NCBI GenBank assembly: GCA_004551905.1
Contig: SFPL01000042.1
Location: 1 to 15,897, forward strand
From: Lentisphaeraceae bacterium
Lineage (GTDB): Bacteria; Verrucomicrobiota; Kiritimatiellia; RFP12; UBA1067
Reading direction: 5' to 3'
DNA length: 15,897 bases
The notes under the pieces: generated by a model
Seen by the model: only the letters and a program-made list of their open reading frames with translations
Told to the model about the DNA's origin: nothing
Database searches by the model: none
Position numbers and translations under genes: made by a program
In this document: positions 1-7,254 of the stretch, one piece after another
How the letters are laid out: each line of letters opens with the position of its first letter
Position numbering within the stretch: the first letter of the stretch is position 1

Positions 1-150
1 ACAGCCCCAAAGCGGAATCTCCCGCTGAAGCCCGCTTTACAAACCCAATCCGAAACTGCTATACTACCAACATCAAGCAAGAAAGCATCGTCGGCACAGG
101 GCTACGCAACGAGTGTTGCACTGGCTACTGGCTGGCGGGAACTTATACTG
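1..150. repeat. Diverged intergenic repeat copy at left edge
   Basis: This non-coding stretch shares three exact words with the reverse complement of the right end of the window: GCTGAAGCCCGCT at 24-36, GCAAGAAAGCAT at 77-88 and GTGTTGCACTGG at 113-124. Their inverted partners lie at 15820-15832, 15863-15874 and 15775-15786. Bases 1-50 also align roughly collinearly with the reverse complement of 15807-15862, both beginning ACAGCC and ending in CAATC. The left copy is longer between its words and carries GCAAGAAAGCAT in a different order, so it looks like a mosaic or nested derivative. The left boundary is outside the window and the right boundary is uncertain. It could be a dispersed extragenic repeat family of this genome; no transposase is visible. 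Confidence 0.6.
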
Positions 151-190
151 CGAACATCCACCCACAGTTATGCACGAAGAGCCCATTTTT

Positions 191-199
191 TGGTATAAT
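191..199 (+). promoter_or_regulatory. Extended -10 promoter of hydF (leaderless type)
   Basis: TGGTATAAT occupies 191-199, a perfect -10 hexamer (194-199) with the TGn extension, preceded by a run of six T's. No TTGACA-like element lies 16-18 bases upstream. The hydF ATG follows only 8 bases after the hexamer, so a start about 7 bases downstream of the -10 would leave almost no 5' leader. No Shine-Dalgarno sequence is present. The same nonamer recurs at 2200-2208 and 7207-7215. Confidence 0.8.
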
Positions 200-207
200 A
201 CGCGGCA

Positions 208-1353
208 ATGGCGGAAATGCACGAGACGCCTTCGGCGAACAGGCTGCGCATCGCGTTCTTCGGTCCGAGGAACGCGGGCAAGTCCACGCTCGTGAACGCC
301 TTCACCGGACAGGACGTCGCGATCGTGAGCGACGTCCCCGGCACCACCACCGACCCGGTCTCGAAGGCGATGGAGATCCCGCCGCTCGGCCCCTGCCTGG
401 TCACCGACACCGCTGGGCTCGACGACGAGGGCGAGCTCGGGGCGATGCGGGTCAGGCGCACGCTGGAGGTGCTGGCGGTCGCGGACGTCGCGGTATGGGT
501 GGAGGGCGCGGACCCTGGCGCCTGCATCGTCCTGCGCGAGCGTTTCCTATCCGAGTGCCGCCGCAACGGCATCGCGGCGATCGTCCACCGCCGCGGCGAC
601 GGCGTCGACGAGCTGATGCGCAAGGTCGCCGCAGCGAAGGTCACGGAGCGCGAGCGCGGGCTCCTCGATGGAATCGTCCGCGACGGCGAGCGGCTGGTGC
701 TCGTCTGCCCGATCGACTCCTCGGCACCGAAGGGGAGGCTCATCCTGCCGCAGGTGCAGCTGGTCCGCGAATGCCTCGACCGCCACCTCGCCTGCGTCGT
801 CTGCCAGCCGGAGGAGCTCCCCGCCGAGCTCGCCCGGGCCGGCGGCGCTGCGCTCGTCGTCACCGACTCGCAGGCCTTCGCCGCGGTCGCCGCCGCGGTG
901 CGCGCCCACGGCGGCGCTTCGACGCGGCTCACTTCGTTCTCGATCCTCTACGCGCGGCAGAAGGGCGACCTCGCCGCCTACGCCGGCGGAATCGCCGCAG
1001 CGCGCCGGCTCCGCGCCGGTGACCGGGTGCTGGTGGCCGAGGGCTGCACCCACCACCGCCAGTGCGATGACATCGGCGCGGTGAAGATACCGAAGGCGAT
1101 CGAGCGGCTCTCTGGCGCGCGGCCGGAGTTCTCCTTCGCGAGCGGCGGCACGTTCGACCTTGCAGCGGACGGCGGCGGCTTCGCGCTCGCGGTGCAGTGC
1201 GGCGGCTGCATGCTCACGCGCCGCGAGGTGCTGCGGCGGATCCGGCTCTGCCGCGAGGCCGGGGTGCCGGTGGTCAACTACGGCATGCTGCTCGCCGCGG
1301 CCGGCGGCCTCGGCGAAGTGCGGGCGGACGGAACGGTGGCGACGGGGGAATGA
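208..1353 (+). CDS. hydF: [FeFe]-hydrogenase maturation GTPase HydF (atypical)
   Basis: HydF is the scaffold protein on which the 2Fe subcluster of [FeFe] hydrogenase is assembled before transfer to apo-HydA. Visible motifs are the P-loop GPRNAGKS (residues 19-26), TTT switch I (46-48), DTAG switch II (67-70), the HydF signature APKGRLILPQVQ in the dimerisation domain, and the C-terminal cluster-binding domain with EGCTH (C280, H282) and CGGC (C331, C334). At 381 residues it is slightly shorter than the roughly 400 usual for the family. Two oddities: the NKxD G4 motif is replaced by a HRRGD-like stretch with the following G5 region shortened, and the His normally before CxxC is Gln330. The ATG at 208 follows a -10 box directly and lacks a ribosome binding site; Met4 is an alternative start. 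The stop overlaps the next ATG. No hydE, hydG or hydA is in the window. Confidence 0.93.
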   Translation: MAEMHETPSANRLRIAFFGPRNAGKSTLVNAFTGQDVAIVSDVPGTTTDPVSKAMEIPPLGPCLVTDTAGLDDEGELGAMRVRRTLEVLAVADVAVWVEGADPGACIVLRERFLSECRRNGIAAIVHRRGDGVDELMRKVAAAKVTERERGLLDGIVRDGERLVLVCPIDSSAPKGRLILPQVQLVRECLDRHLACVVCQPEELPAELARAGGAALVVTDSQAFAAVAAAVRAHGGASTRLTSFSILYARQKGDLAAYAGGIAAARRLRAGDRVLVAEGCTHHRQCDDIGAVKIPKAIERLSGARPEFSFASGGTFDLAADGGGFALAVQCGGCMLTRREVLRRIRLCREAGVPVVNYGMLLAAAGGLGEVRADGTVATGE

Positions 1354-2156
1354 AGACCAACTACCATACCCACACCAACTGGTGCGACGGACGCGATTCG
1401 ATGGAGAGGATGGCGCTCGCGGCGGTGGACAAGGGGTTCTCCGAGCTCGGGTTCTCCTCGCACGCGATGTTGCCGGCGGGTCCGCTCGACTGGACGCTCA
1501 CCGCCAGACGCCTCGGCGACTACGTCACCGAGGCGCGCGGGCTCGCTGACGGCTTCGACGGGCGGCTCAGGGTCCTCTGCGGGGTCGAGGCCGACTATCT
1601 GCCGGGCGCGTCCAGCCCCGACCGCCAGGTCTACGCCGCCTACGACCTCGACTACATCATCGGCTCGGTCCACTTCGTCCGCGCGCCGGACGGCGCAGCA
1701 GTTGCGGTGGACGCGTCGCCGCGCGAGCTCGCGGACGGAATCGCCGCGCATTTCGGCGGCAGCGCCGATGCGCTGGTGCGGGCGTACTTTGCCGCCGTCA
1801 GGGAGTCGCTTGCATTCGACTTCGACGTCGTCGGCCATCCCGACCTGGTGCGCAAGTTCAACCTGAAGCACCCGTACTTTGACGAGTGCGCCGCTTGGTG
1901 CCGCGAGGAGCTGGAGCGCACTGCGGACGCAATCGCCGCGAGCGGCAAGGTTGTCGAGGTCAACACCGGCGCGATCTCGCGCGGCTGGCTCGACGACGCC
2001 TATCCCTCGGCGGAGTTCCGTGCGCTCCTGCGCAGCCGCGGCGTCAGGTTCGTCCTCAGCTCCGACGCCCATTCCGCCGACGCGCTCGACTGCGCCTTCG
2101 ACCGCTTCGCCGCAGAGGAGGAGTACGTCGACTCCTCGGCAATCACGAACCACTAG
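1350..2156 (+). CDS. PHP-domain histidinol-phosphatase-like phosphoesterase
   Basis: This 268-residue protein belongs to the PHP metallo-phosphoesterase family and most resembles HisJ/HisK-type histidinol-phosphatases, which remove phosphate from L-histidinol phosphate in histidine synthesis. Metal-binding motifs appear in the expected order: HTHTNWCDG near the N-terminus (H6, H8), SSH (H38), GVEADY, IGSVHF, GHPDLV, EVNT and the C-terminal SSDAH. The start is the ATG at 1350, which overlaps the hydF stop as ATGA, so the two are translationally coupled. An in-frame ATG further upstream lies inside hydF and is not credible. No other his gene is nearby, so histidinol phosphate is a family-based guess; other PHP phosphatases share these motifs. 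Confidence 0.82.
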   Translation: MKTNYHTHTNWCDGRDSMERMALAAVDKGFSELGFSSHAMLPAGPLDWTLTARRLGDYVTEARGLADGFDGRLRVLCGVEADYLPGASSPDRQVYAAYDLDYIIGSVHFVRAPDGAAVAVDASPRELADGIAAHFGGSADALVRAYFAAVRESLAFDFDVVGHPDLVRKFNLKHPYFDECAAWCREELERTADAIAASGKVVEVNTGAISRGWLDDAYPSAEFRALLRSRGVRFVLSSDAHSADALDCAFDRFAAEEEYVDSSAITNH

Positions 2157-2159
2157 CCA

Positions 2160-2189
2160 CCCTCCTTCGTCCTGTCGGGCTACGGAGGG
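2160..2189 (+). terminator. Weak hairpin between PHP gene and tkt
   Basis: CCCTCC at 2160-2165 can pair with GGAGGG at 2184-2189, giving a 6-base stem with an 18-base loop just after the PHP stop and before the next promoter. There is no T-tract, so intrinsic termination is doubtful. It is recorded because it is the only hairpin in this intergenic gap. Confidence 0.2.
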
Positions 2190-2199
2190 CAGGCGAATA

Positions 2200-2208
2200 T
2201 GGTATAAT
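2200..2208 (+). promoter_or_regulatory. Extended -10 promoter of transketolase (leaderless type)
   Basis: TGGTATAAT lies at 2200-2208 with a perfect TATAAT at 2203-2208. There are 10 bases between the hexamer and the transketolase ATG at 2219, so the predicted 5' leader is only a few bases. Neither a -35 box nor a Shine-Dalgarno sequence is recognisable. This is the second of three identical nonamers in the window. Confidence 0.8.
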
Positions 2209-2218
2209 ACACTTATCT

Positions 2219-4162
2219 ATGAAACCAACCAACGACCAGCTTGACCTCGCTTCAAGGACCGTCCGCTGCCTCTGCGCGGACATGATCGACAAGGCAAACT
2301 CCGGCCACCCCGGCGCCGCGATGGGCATGGCGGACCTCGCGCTCGTCCTGTGGCTCGAGTTCCTCAACGTCGACCCCAAGGACCCGCTTTGGGCCGGGCG
2401 CGACCGCCTCGTCTTCTCCGGCGGGCACGCGAGCGCGCTCGTCTACGCGCTTTTCCACCTTTCCGGCATGGGCGGCCTCACGATGGACGAGCTCAAGACC
2501 TTCCGCCAGTGGGGCTCTCGCTGCGCGGGGCATCCCGAGCGCAGCCTCCTGCCCGGCGTGGAGGTGACCACCGGCCCGCTCGGCCAGGGCATCGCGATGG
2601 GTGTCGGCCTCGCGCTCGCCGCGAAGAAGTCGAAGATCGCCAACAAGACTTGGGTCTTCTGCGGCGACGGCGACCTCGAGGAGGGCATCAGCCATGAGGC
2701 GTGCAGCTGGGCTGGGGCGATGAAGCTCGACGACCTGGTGCTCGTCTACGACTCCAACCGCATCACCATCGAGGGTTCCACCTCGCTCGCCCTCGCCGAC
2801 GACGTCAAGAAGCGCTTCGCGAGCTACGGCTGGAAGGTGCTCGAGGCCGACGGCCACGACTACGACGCCATCCGCTCCGCCTACCGCCGCGCGGCGAAGG
2901 TGAAGAGCCAGCCGGTGATCGTCGTCGCCAACACCGTGATCGGCCGCGGCGCCCCGACCAAGCAGGACACGGCCGACTGCCACGGCGCGCCGCTCGGCGC
3001 GGGGGAGACCGCGGCGCTCAAGCGCGCGCTCGGGTTCGACCCGGAGCGGTCCTTCGTCGTGCCGGACGAGGTGTACAAAATCTTCAAGTCGCGCACCGAT
3101 TCGCTCCACCGCTTCGCGCTCAAGTGGAAGAAGAACGGTTGGAAGCGCCCGATCGGCGACATGGCGGACCGCGCCGCGCTCGTCGCCGCGCTCCCGAAGT
3201 TCGACCCCGCGAAGCCGGTCGCCACCCGCGCGGCCTGCGGCGTGGTGATGAACGCGCTCGCGCCGCTCGTCCCCGGCCTCGTCGGTGGCAGCGCCGACCT
3301 CGGGCCGTCGAACAAGACGGTTCTCAATGGGCTCGGCGACGTCGGCCCCGGCGCGTTCGACGGGCGCAACGTCCACTTCGGAGTGCGCGAGCTCGGCATG
3401 TCCGCGATCGTCAACGGCTTCACAGCCTTCGACCCGGCCCTCCGCGGCTACGCGGCCACGTTCTTCGTCTTCTCCGACTACTGCCGCCCGGCGATCCGCC
3501 TCGCGGCGCTGATGGAGGTGCCGTCCATCTACGTCTTCTCGCACGACAGCTACTGCGTGGGCGAGGACGGCCCCACCCACGAGCCGATCGAGCACCTCGC
3601 CGCGCTCCGCGCGATGCCGAACGTGATGACGTGGCGGCCGGCGGACGCGAACGAGACCGCCTTCGCGTGGGTGGAGATCCTCCAGCACACGACGGGCCCG
3701 AGCTGCCTCCTGACGACGCGGCAGAATGTGCCGGTCCTGGACGGCGTGACCGCCGAGGGCGTCGCCAAGGGCGGCTACGACATCTACATCGCCGGGCCCC
3801 AGAACGCCGACACCATCCTCTTCCTCGCCACCGGCTCCGAGGTGGCGCTCGCGGTCGAGGCGGCTAAGCGGCTTGCGGCCGAGGGCGTGGGCGTGCGCGT
3901 CGCGTCCTTCCCCTGCGTCGAGCGCTTCCACCGCGGGACGTCGCCGGAGTACCGCTGTGAGGTGCTGCCGCAGGAGATGCACAAGCGCGTGATCGTCGAG
4001 GCGGGGACGCGCTTCGGGCTGGACCGCTTCCGCATCGACTTCAGGACCACGGCCTACGTAACCATCGACCGCTACGGCGCCTCCGCGCCCTACAAGGAGT
4101 TGAGCGAGAAGTTCGGCTTCACGGTCGACAATGTCTACAAGACCGCGAAGGAGCTGGTGTAG
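2219..4162 (+). CDS. tkt: Transketolase
   Basis: Transketolase is a thiamine-diphosphate enzyme that moves two-carbon units between ketose and aldose phosphates in the non-oxidative pentose phosphate pathway, in the cytoplasm. The 647 residues match full-length family members. Seen in order: NSGHPG (H30) for substrate and cofactor contact, GGHAS, GHPE, TTGPLGQG, the TPP/metal motif GDGDLEEG beginning at G149 and ending with the DSN segment, HGAPLG, and the second-domain FGVRELGM with the catalytic glutamate at E391, followed by a C-terminal domain containing ATGSEV. The start at 2219 gives the canonical N-terminus and lies 10 bases after a TATAAT. The open frame continues upstream, but that part is a shadow of the PHP gene. 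It heads a compact group with the following four genes. Confidence 0.96.
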   Translation: MKPTNDQLDLASRTVRCLCADMIDKANSGHPGAAMGMADLALVLWLEFLNVDPKDPLWAGRDRLVFSGGHASALVYALFHLSGMGGLTMDELKTFRQWGSRCAGHPERSLLPGVEVTTGPLGQGIAMGVGLALAAKKSKIANKTWVFCGDGDLEEGISHEACSWAGAMKLDDLVLVYDSNRITIEGSTSLALADDVKKRFASYGWKVLEADGHDYDAIRSAYRRAAKVKSQPVIVVANTVIGRGAPTKQDTADCHGAPLGAGETAALKRALGFDPERSFVVPDEVYKIFKSRTDSLHRFALKWKKNGWKRPIGDMADRAALVAALPKFDPAKPVATRAACGVVMNALAPLVPGLVGGSADLGPSNKTVLNGLGDVGPGAFDGRNVHFGVRELGMSAIVNGFTAFDPALRGYAATFFVFSDYCRPAIRLAALMEVPSIYVFSHDSYCVGEDGPTHEPIEHLAALRAMPNVMTWRPADANETAFAWVEILQHTTGPSCLLTTRQNVPVLDGVTAEGVAKGGYDIYIAGPQNADTILFLATGSEVALAVEAAKRLAAEGVGVRVASFPCVERFHRGTSPEYRCEVLPQEMHKRVIVEAGTRFGLDRFRIDFRTTAYVTIDRYGASAPYKELSEKFGFTVDNVYKTAKELV

Positions 4163-4168
4163 GGGAAA

Positions 4169-4885
4169 ATGGCCGGGGCCGAGAGCGCGAAGACGGTCGT
4201 GGTGATTCCCACCTACGACGAGCTCGAGAACGTGGAGCGGATGGCCGCGGCGGTTCTCGCGACGCCGGGCGTGGAGCTGCTCTTCGTGGACGACAACTCG
4301 CCCGACGGCACCGGCGCTAAGATCGACGAGATGGCGAAGTCCGAGCCGCGCGTCACCTGCCTCCACCGCGAGCGCAAGGAGGGGCTCGGCCGCGCCTACG
4401 TGGCCGGCTTCGCGAAGGCGCTCGCGATGGGCGCGGGGAAGGTGGTGCAGATGGACTGCGACTTCTCCCACGATCCCAAGGATCTCGTCCGCCTACTCGC
4501 CGAGGACGCCGACCTCGTGATCGGCTCGCGCTACGTACCCGGCGGCTCCACGCCGGGCTGGCCGTTCAAGCGGCGGCTCATCTCGCGCTGCGGCGGGATC
4601 TTCATCCGCGCCGTCACCGGCATGCCGCTCCGCGACCCTACCGGCGGCTACAAGTGCTGGCGCGCGGAGACGCTGCGCCGGATCGACTTCGAGTCCGTCG
4701 CCTCGGCCGGCTACTCCTTCCAGCTGGAGATGAACCACCGCGCGTGGAAGGCGGGCTGCTCCATCCGCGAGATCCCGATCCAGTTCTCCGACCGCGCGGC
4801 CGGATATTCCAAGATCACCGCCGGCATCGCCGTCGAATCGCTGAAGATCGCCCTGCGCCTCCGCTACGGCGGCGGGTGCGGATGA
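4169..4885 (+). CDS. GT2 glycosyltransferase, DPM1-like polyprenol monophosphomannose synthase
   Basis: This 238-residue family 2 glycosyltransferase resembles dolichol-phosphate mannose synthase (DPM1), which transfers a sugar from GDP-mannose or a similar donor to polyprenyl phosphate at the cytoplasmic membrane face. Features are the N-terminal IPTYDE, DDNSPDGTG (residues 41-49) for nucleotide binding, the DxD metal motif D96-C-D98 in MDCDFSHDP, and the DPTGGYKCWR segment typical of this subfamily. It has no C-terminal membrane helices, unlike longer bacterial and archaeal DPM1 forms, so it would be soluble or membrane-associated through a partner. It starts 6 bases after the transketolase stop with only a weak GGGGAA upstream. 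The sugar donor and acceptor cannot be read from the sequence. Confidence 0.88.
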   Translation: MAGAESAKTVVVIPTYDELENVERMAAAVLATPGVELLFVDDNSPDGTGAKIDEMAKSEPRVTCLHRERKEGLGRAYVAGFAKALAMGAGKVVQMDCDFSHDPKDLVRLLAEDADLVIGSRYVPGGSTPGWPFKRRLISRCGGIFIRAVTGMPLRDPTGGYKCWRAETLRRIDFESVASAGYSFQLEMNHRAWKAGCSIREIPIQFSDRAAGYSKITAGIAVESLKIALRLRYGGGCG

Positions 4886-4906
4886 ACCCGGGAGGCGCTG
4901 GCGAAG

Positions 4907-5425
4907 ATGGAAGAGCCCAATCCCTCCCGAAGCTACGACGCCGCCTTCATGCGCATGGCGCTGGACGAGGCGCGGTGCGCGGCGGAGGAGGGCGAGGTGC
5001 CAACCGGCTGCGTAATCGTGGAGGAGCCGTCCGATCCCGCCGCGGACGCGTCGGAGGTCCGCATCCTCGGTCGCGCGCACAACCGCGTGGAGGGGCTTGG
5101 CGACGCCACCGCCCACGCCGAGATGCTCGCGCTCGCGCAGGCATCCGCCGCGCGCGGCGGCTGGCGGCTCAACGGCACGCGGCTCTATGTCACCAAGGAG
5201 CCGTGCCCGATGTGCGCTGGGGCGATCGTGCTCGCGCGCGTCGGCACCGTGGTCTGGGGCGTCTCCGACCCCAAGCGCGGCGGCTCGACCGAGTTCGGCA
5301 TCTTCGCCCATCCGGGCATCAATCACCATCCGGCGGTCGTCGCCGGCGTCGAGGAGGAGGCGTCGCGCGCGGTGCTCGTCGACTTCTTCCGCCGCCGGCG
5401 CGAGGAGGGGGAAAGGGAGGAATGA
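4907..5425 (+). CDS. tadA: tRNA-specific adenosine deaminase TadA
   Basis: TadA deaminates adenosine 34 to inosine in the anticodon of tRNA-Arg(ACG), widening decoding of CGN codons. The zinc deaminase signature is complete: HAE with H70 as ligand and E72 as proton shuttle, and PCPMC with C100 and C103. EVPTGCVIV, AHN and the LYVTKEPC region are also typical. At 172 residues it is near family size but carries an extra loop of roughly ten residues (EEPSDPAADASEV) between the first two strands. The ATG at 4907 follows GGGAGG by about 11 bases. The ATG at 4882, which overlaps the previous stop, is in another frame and was rejected. Its last codon overlaps the gmk start (ATGA). Confidence 0.93.
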   Translation: MEEPNPSRSYDAAFMRMALDEARCAAEEGEVPTGCVIVEEPSDPAADASEVRILGRAHNRVEGLGDATAHAEMLALAQASAARGGWRLNGTRLYVTKEPCPMCAGAIVLARVGTVVWGVSDPKRGGSTEFGIFAHPGINHHPAVVAGVEEEASRAVLVDFFRRRREEGEREE

Positions 5426-6021
5426 AGACCAAGCCGCTTTTCATCGTGATCTCGGCGCCGTCCGGCTGCGGCAAGACGACGCTTATCGACATGCTGCTGC
5501 AGGAATACTGCGACATCGTCTACTCGATCTCCTGCACCACCCGCGCGCCGCGCGGCGAGGAGGAGGACGGAGTGGACTACCACTTCAAGACCGTGGAGCG
5601 CTTCGAGGAGCTGATCGCGGAGGACGCGTTCATCGAGCACGCGAGCGTGCACGGCAACTACTACGGCACGCTGCGAGAGCCGATCGAAAGCGCGCTTAAA
5701 GAAGGGTGCTCGGTGATCCTCGACATCGACGTGCAGGGTGCGGCGAAAGTGCGCGAGTTCGTGCGCGCGCTGCCGGACTCCGACCCGATGAAGGCCGGGT
5801 ACGTGGACATCTTCATCCTGCCGCCGTCGATGGAGGAGCTTAGGTCTCGTCTCGTCGGCCGCGGCACCGACTCGCCGGAGACGGTGGAGCGGAGGCTTGC
5901 GAACGCCGAGGGAGAGATCGCGCGCGCCGGCGAGTACATGTTCAGGGTGACCAACGACGACCTCGGCATGGCCTACCGCCGGCTCTGCGACCTCATCGAC
6001 GCGCTTTCGGGAAGGATGTGA
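5422..6021 (+). CDS. gmk: Guanylate kinase
   Basis: Guanylate kinase phosphorylates GMP to GDP with ATP, an essential purine salvage and synthesis step. The 199-residue protein has the P-loop APSGCGKTT (residues 12-20), the GMP-binding SISCTTRAPR and GxDYHF segments, GNYYGT, the Walker-B-like ILDIDVQGA, and FILPPS before the lid region RGTDSPETVERRL. Relative to E. coli-like enzymes there is a short insertion (PDSDPMKAG) before the FILPPS strand. The ATG at 5422 overlaps the tadA stop and gives the canonical N-terminus; the much longer open frame upstream is the alternate frame of the glycosyltransferase and tadA. Confidence 0.96.
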   Translation: MKTKPLFIVISAPSGCGKTTLIDMLLQEYCDIVYSISCTTRAPRGEEEDGVDYHFKTVERFEELIAEDAFIEHASVHGNYYGTLREPIESALKEGCSVILDIDVQGAAKVREFVRALPDSDPMKAGYVDIFILPPSMEELRSRLVGRGTDSPETVERRLANAEGEIARAGEYMFRVTNDDLGMAYRRLCDLIDALSGRM

Positions 6022-6028
6022 AAAGGAT

Positions 6029-7180
6029 ATGAACACCAAGAGACTCACCTACGCAATGATCGGCGGCGCGAAGGGCTCGTTCATCGGCCCCATCCACCGC
6101 ATGGCGATAAGGCTGGACGACCTCGCCGACCTCGCGGCCGGCTGCTTCTCGCGCGACGCGCACAACAACGCCGCGACCGGCGCGAAGCTGCGGCTCGACC
6201 CGAAGCGGGTCTACCCCGGCTGGCGCGAGCTGATCGCGGCCGAACGCGGCAAGGTGGACTTCGTCGTAGTCTGCACCACCAACGAGACCCACTACGAGAT
6301 CGCGCGCGCCGCGCTCGAGGCAGGGTTCGACGTCCTCTGCGAGAAGCCGCTCTCGCTGACCGTCCCCGAGGCCGAGGAGCTCGGCCGCGTCGCCAGGCGC
6401 CGGCGGCGCGTCCTGGGGATTCCCTTCACCTACACCGGCTACCCGATGGTGAAGCTCGCGCGCGACCTCGTGCGCAGCGGCGAGCTGGGCAAAGTCGACA
6501 AGGTGGTGCTCGAGTACGTGCAGGGGTCGTTCCGCAAGGTGGACTTCTCCAAGCCGCTCGACCGCCACAACGCCTGGAAGATGAACCCGAAGATCTCCGG
6601 CCCGAGCTGCGTGGTGGCGGACATCGGCGTCCACGCCTTCACCATGGTCGAGTACGTGACCGGCCTCGAGGCGAAGACGCTCCTCGCCGACCTCTCGTCC
6701 TTCGCGCCCGGCAACAAGCTGGACGACGACGCGTCCATCCTCATGCGCCTCGGCTCCGCGAAGGGCGGCGCGCGCGGCGCGTCGGCCAAGGCGTCGCTCG
6801 TCGTCTCCAAGATCGCGACCGGCGAGGAGAACGGCGTCAGACTGCGTGTCTACGGCGACAAGGCGTCGCTCCACTGGGACCAGGAGGCGCCGAACTACCT
6901 GACGCTCAAGTACCCGCTCCAGCCCGACCGCGTCTTCCGCCGCAAGGCGCCGTACGTGGCCGACCTCTCGCCGGCGTCGGTGAAGGCGTCGCGCTTCCCG
7001 GCCGGCCACCACGAGGGGTTCGTCGAGGCGCTCGCCACAATCTACGACGAGTTCGTCGCCGCGGTCCTAACGCGCCGCGCCTGCGACTTCCCCGGCCCGC
7101 GCGAGGGCGTCCGCTCGATGCGCTTCGTCGAGGCGGCGCTCGCATCCAACGCCAAGGGCTGCGCCTGGGTGAGGGTGTAG
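6029..7180 (+). CDS. Cytoplasmic Gfo/Idh/MocA family oxidoreductase
   Basis: A 383-residue NAD(P)-dependent sugar or polyol dehydrogenase-like protein. The N-terminal Rossmann segment reads IGGAKGSFIGPIHR, followed by the family CEKPLS motif (E105-K106-P107) and the active-site DxGxH (D198 to H202). The C-terminal half is the usual alpha/beta oxidoreductase domain, ending in an AGHHEGF motif. It has no signal peptide, unlike the paralogue at 9701. It starts 7 bases after the gmk stop behind AAAAGGAT, so it is probably the last gene of the transketolase group, and it abuts the rhamnose isomerase promoter. That neighbourhood suggests a sugar or sugar-acid substrate, but this family is too broad to name one. 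Confidence 0.87.
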   Translation: MNTKRLTYAMIGGAKGSFIGPIHRMAIRLDDLADLAAGCFSRDAHNNAATGAKLRLDPKRVYPGWRELIAAERGKVDFVVVCTTNETHYEIARAALEAGFDVLCEKPLSLTVPEAEELGRVARRRRRVLGIPFTYTGYPMVKLARDLVRSGELGKVDKVVLEYVQGSFRKVDFSKPLDRHNAWKMNPKISGPSCVVADIGVHAFTMVEYVTGLEAKTLLADLSSFAPGNKLDDDASILMRLGSAKGGARGASAKASLVVSKIATGEENGVRLRVYGDKASLHWDQEAPNYLTLKYPLQPDRVFRRKAPYVADLSPASVKASRFPAGHHEGFVEALATIYDEFVAAVLTRRACDFPGPREGVRSMRFVEAALASNAKGCAWVRV

Positions 7181-7185
7181 TATGG

Positions 7186-7195
7186 GCGCATGCGC
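7186..7195. promoter_or_regulatory. Perfect palindrome at the -35 position of the rhaA promoter
   Basis: GCGCATGCGC at 7186-7195 is a perfect 10-base palindrome, and GCGCAT is directly repeated (7186-7197). It ends 14 bases before the TATAAT at 7210, where a -35 element would be, and replaces any TTGACA-like sequence. A regulator-binding site is a plausible reading, but alternating GC palindromes also occur by chance in GC-rich DNA. Confidence 0.35.
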
Positions 7196-7206
7196 ATGGG
7201 GATTTT

Positions 7207-7215
7207 TGGTATAAT
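7207..7215 (+). promoter_or_regulatory. Extended -10 promoter of the rhaA operon
   Basis: TGGTATAAT at 7207-7215, with TATAAT at 7210-7215 and a preceding T run, matches the hydF promoter over about 13 bases (TTTTTGGTATAAT). Unlike the other two copies it lies 39 bases before the ATG, leaving a leader of roughly 30 bases with a good Shine-Dalgarno. It should drive rhaA and probably the genes behind it. Confidence 0.8.
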
Positions 7216-7225
7216 TCAACAAATC

Positions 7226-7236
7226 GGACTTAGTCC
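7226..7236. promoter_or_regulatory. Small inverted repeat in the rhaA leader, candidate operator
   Basis: GGACT-T-AGTCC at 7226-7236 is a 5+5 inverted repeat with a one-base centre, located just after the expected transcription start and before the AAGGAG of rhaA. Its position suits a repressor operator. It is short, and no regulator gene is in the window to support it. Confidence 0.3.
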
Positions 7237-7254
7237 ACCAAAGGAGAAAGCACC

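Noticed and set aside
57..65. TGCTATACT, a possible extended -10 inside the left repeat, and TATACT at 144-149
   Set aside because: Imperfect hexamers with no gene suitably placed downstream before the much better hydF promoter.
168..176. DnaA-box-like TTATGCACG near the left edge
   Set aside because: It differs from the TTATNCACA consensus, is single, and has no AT-rich unwinding region or dnaA/dnaN context, so an origin is not supported.
113..295. Plus-strand open frame of 60 codons before and into hydF
   Set aside because: It runs through the repeat and the promoter and overlaps hydF in another frame; no ribosome binding site.
1886..2218. Upstream extension of the transketolase frame
   Set aside because: It translates the PHP gene out of frame, and a TATAAT promoter lies between it and the canonical start at 2219.
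2252..4471. Minus-strand open frame of 739 codons opposite transketolase and the glycosyltransferase
   Set aside because: It is a mirror of GC-rich codon bias: low-complexity His/Arg/Glu/Val-rich translation, no domain, no ribosome binding site, and the plus strand carries unmistakable enzymes.
4654..5421. Upstream extension of the gmk frame to give a 455-residue protein
   Set aside because: The extension is an alternate-frame translation of the glycosyltransferase and tadA, rich in Arg and Gly; the canonical Gmk start is at 5422.
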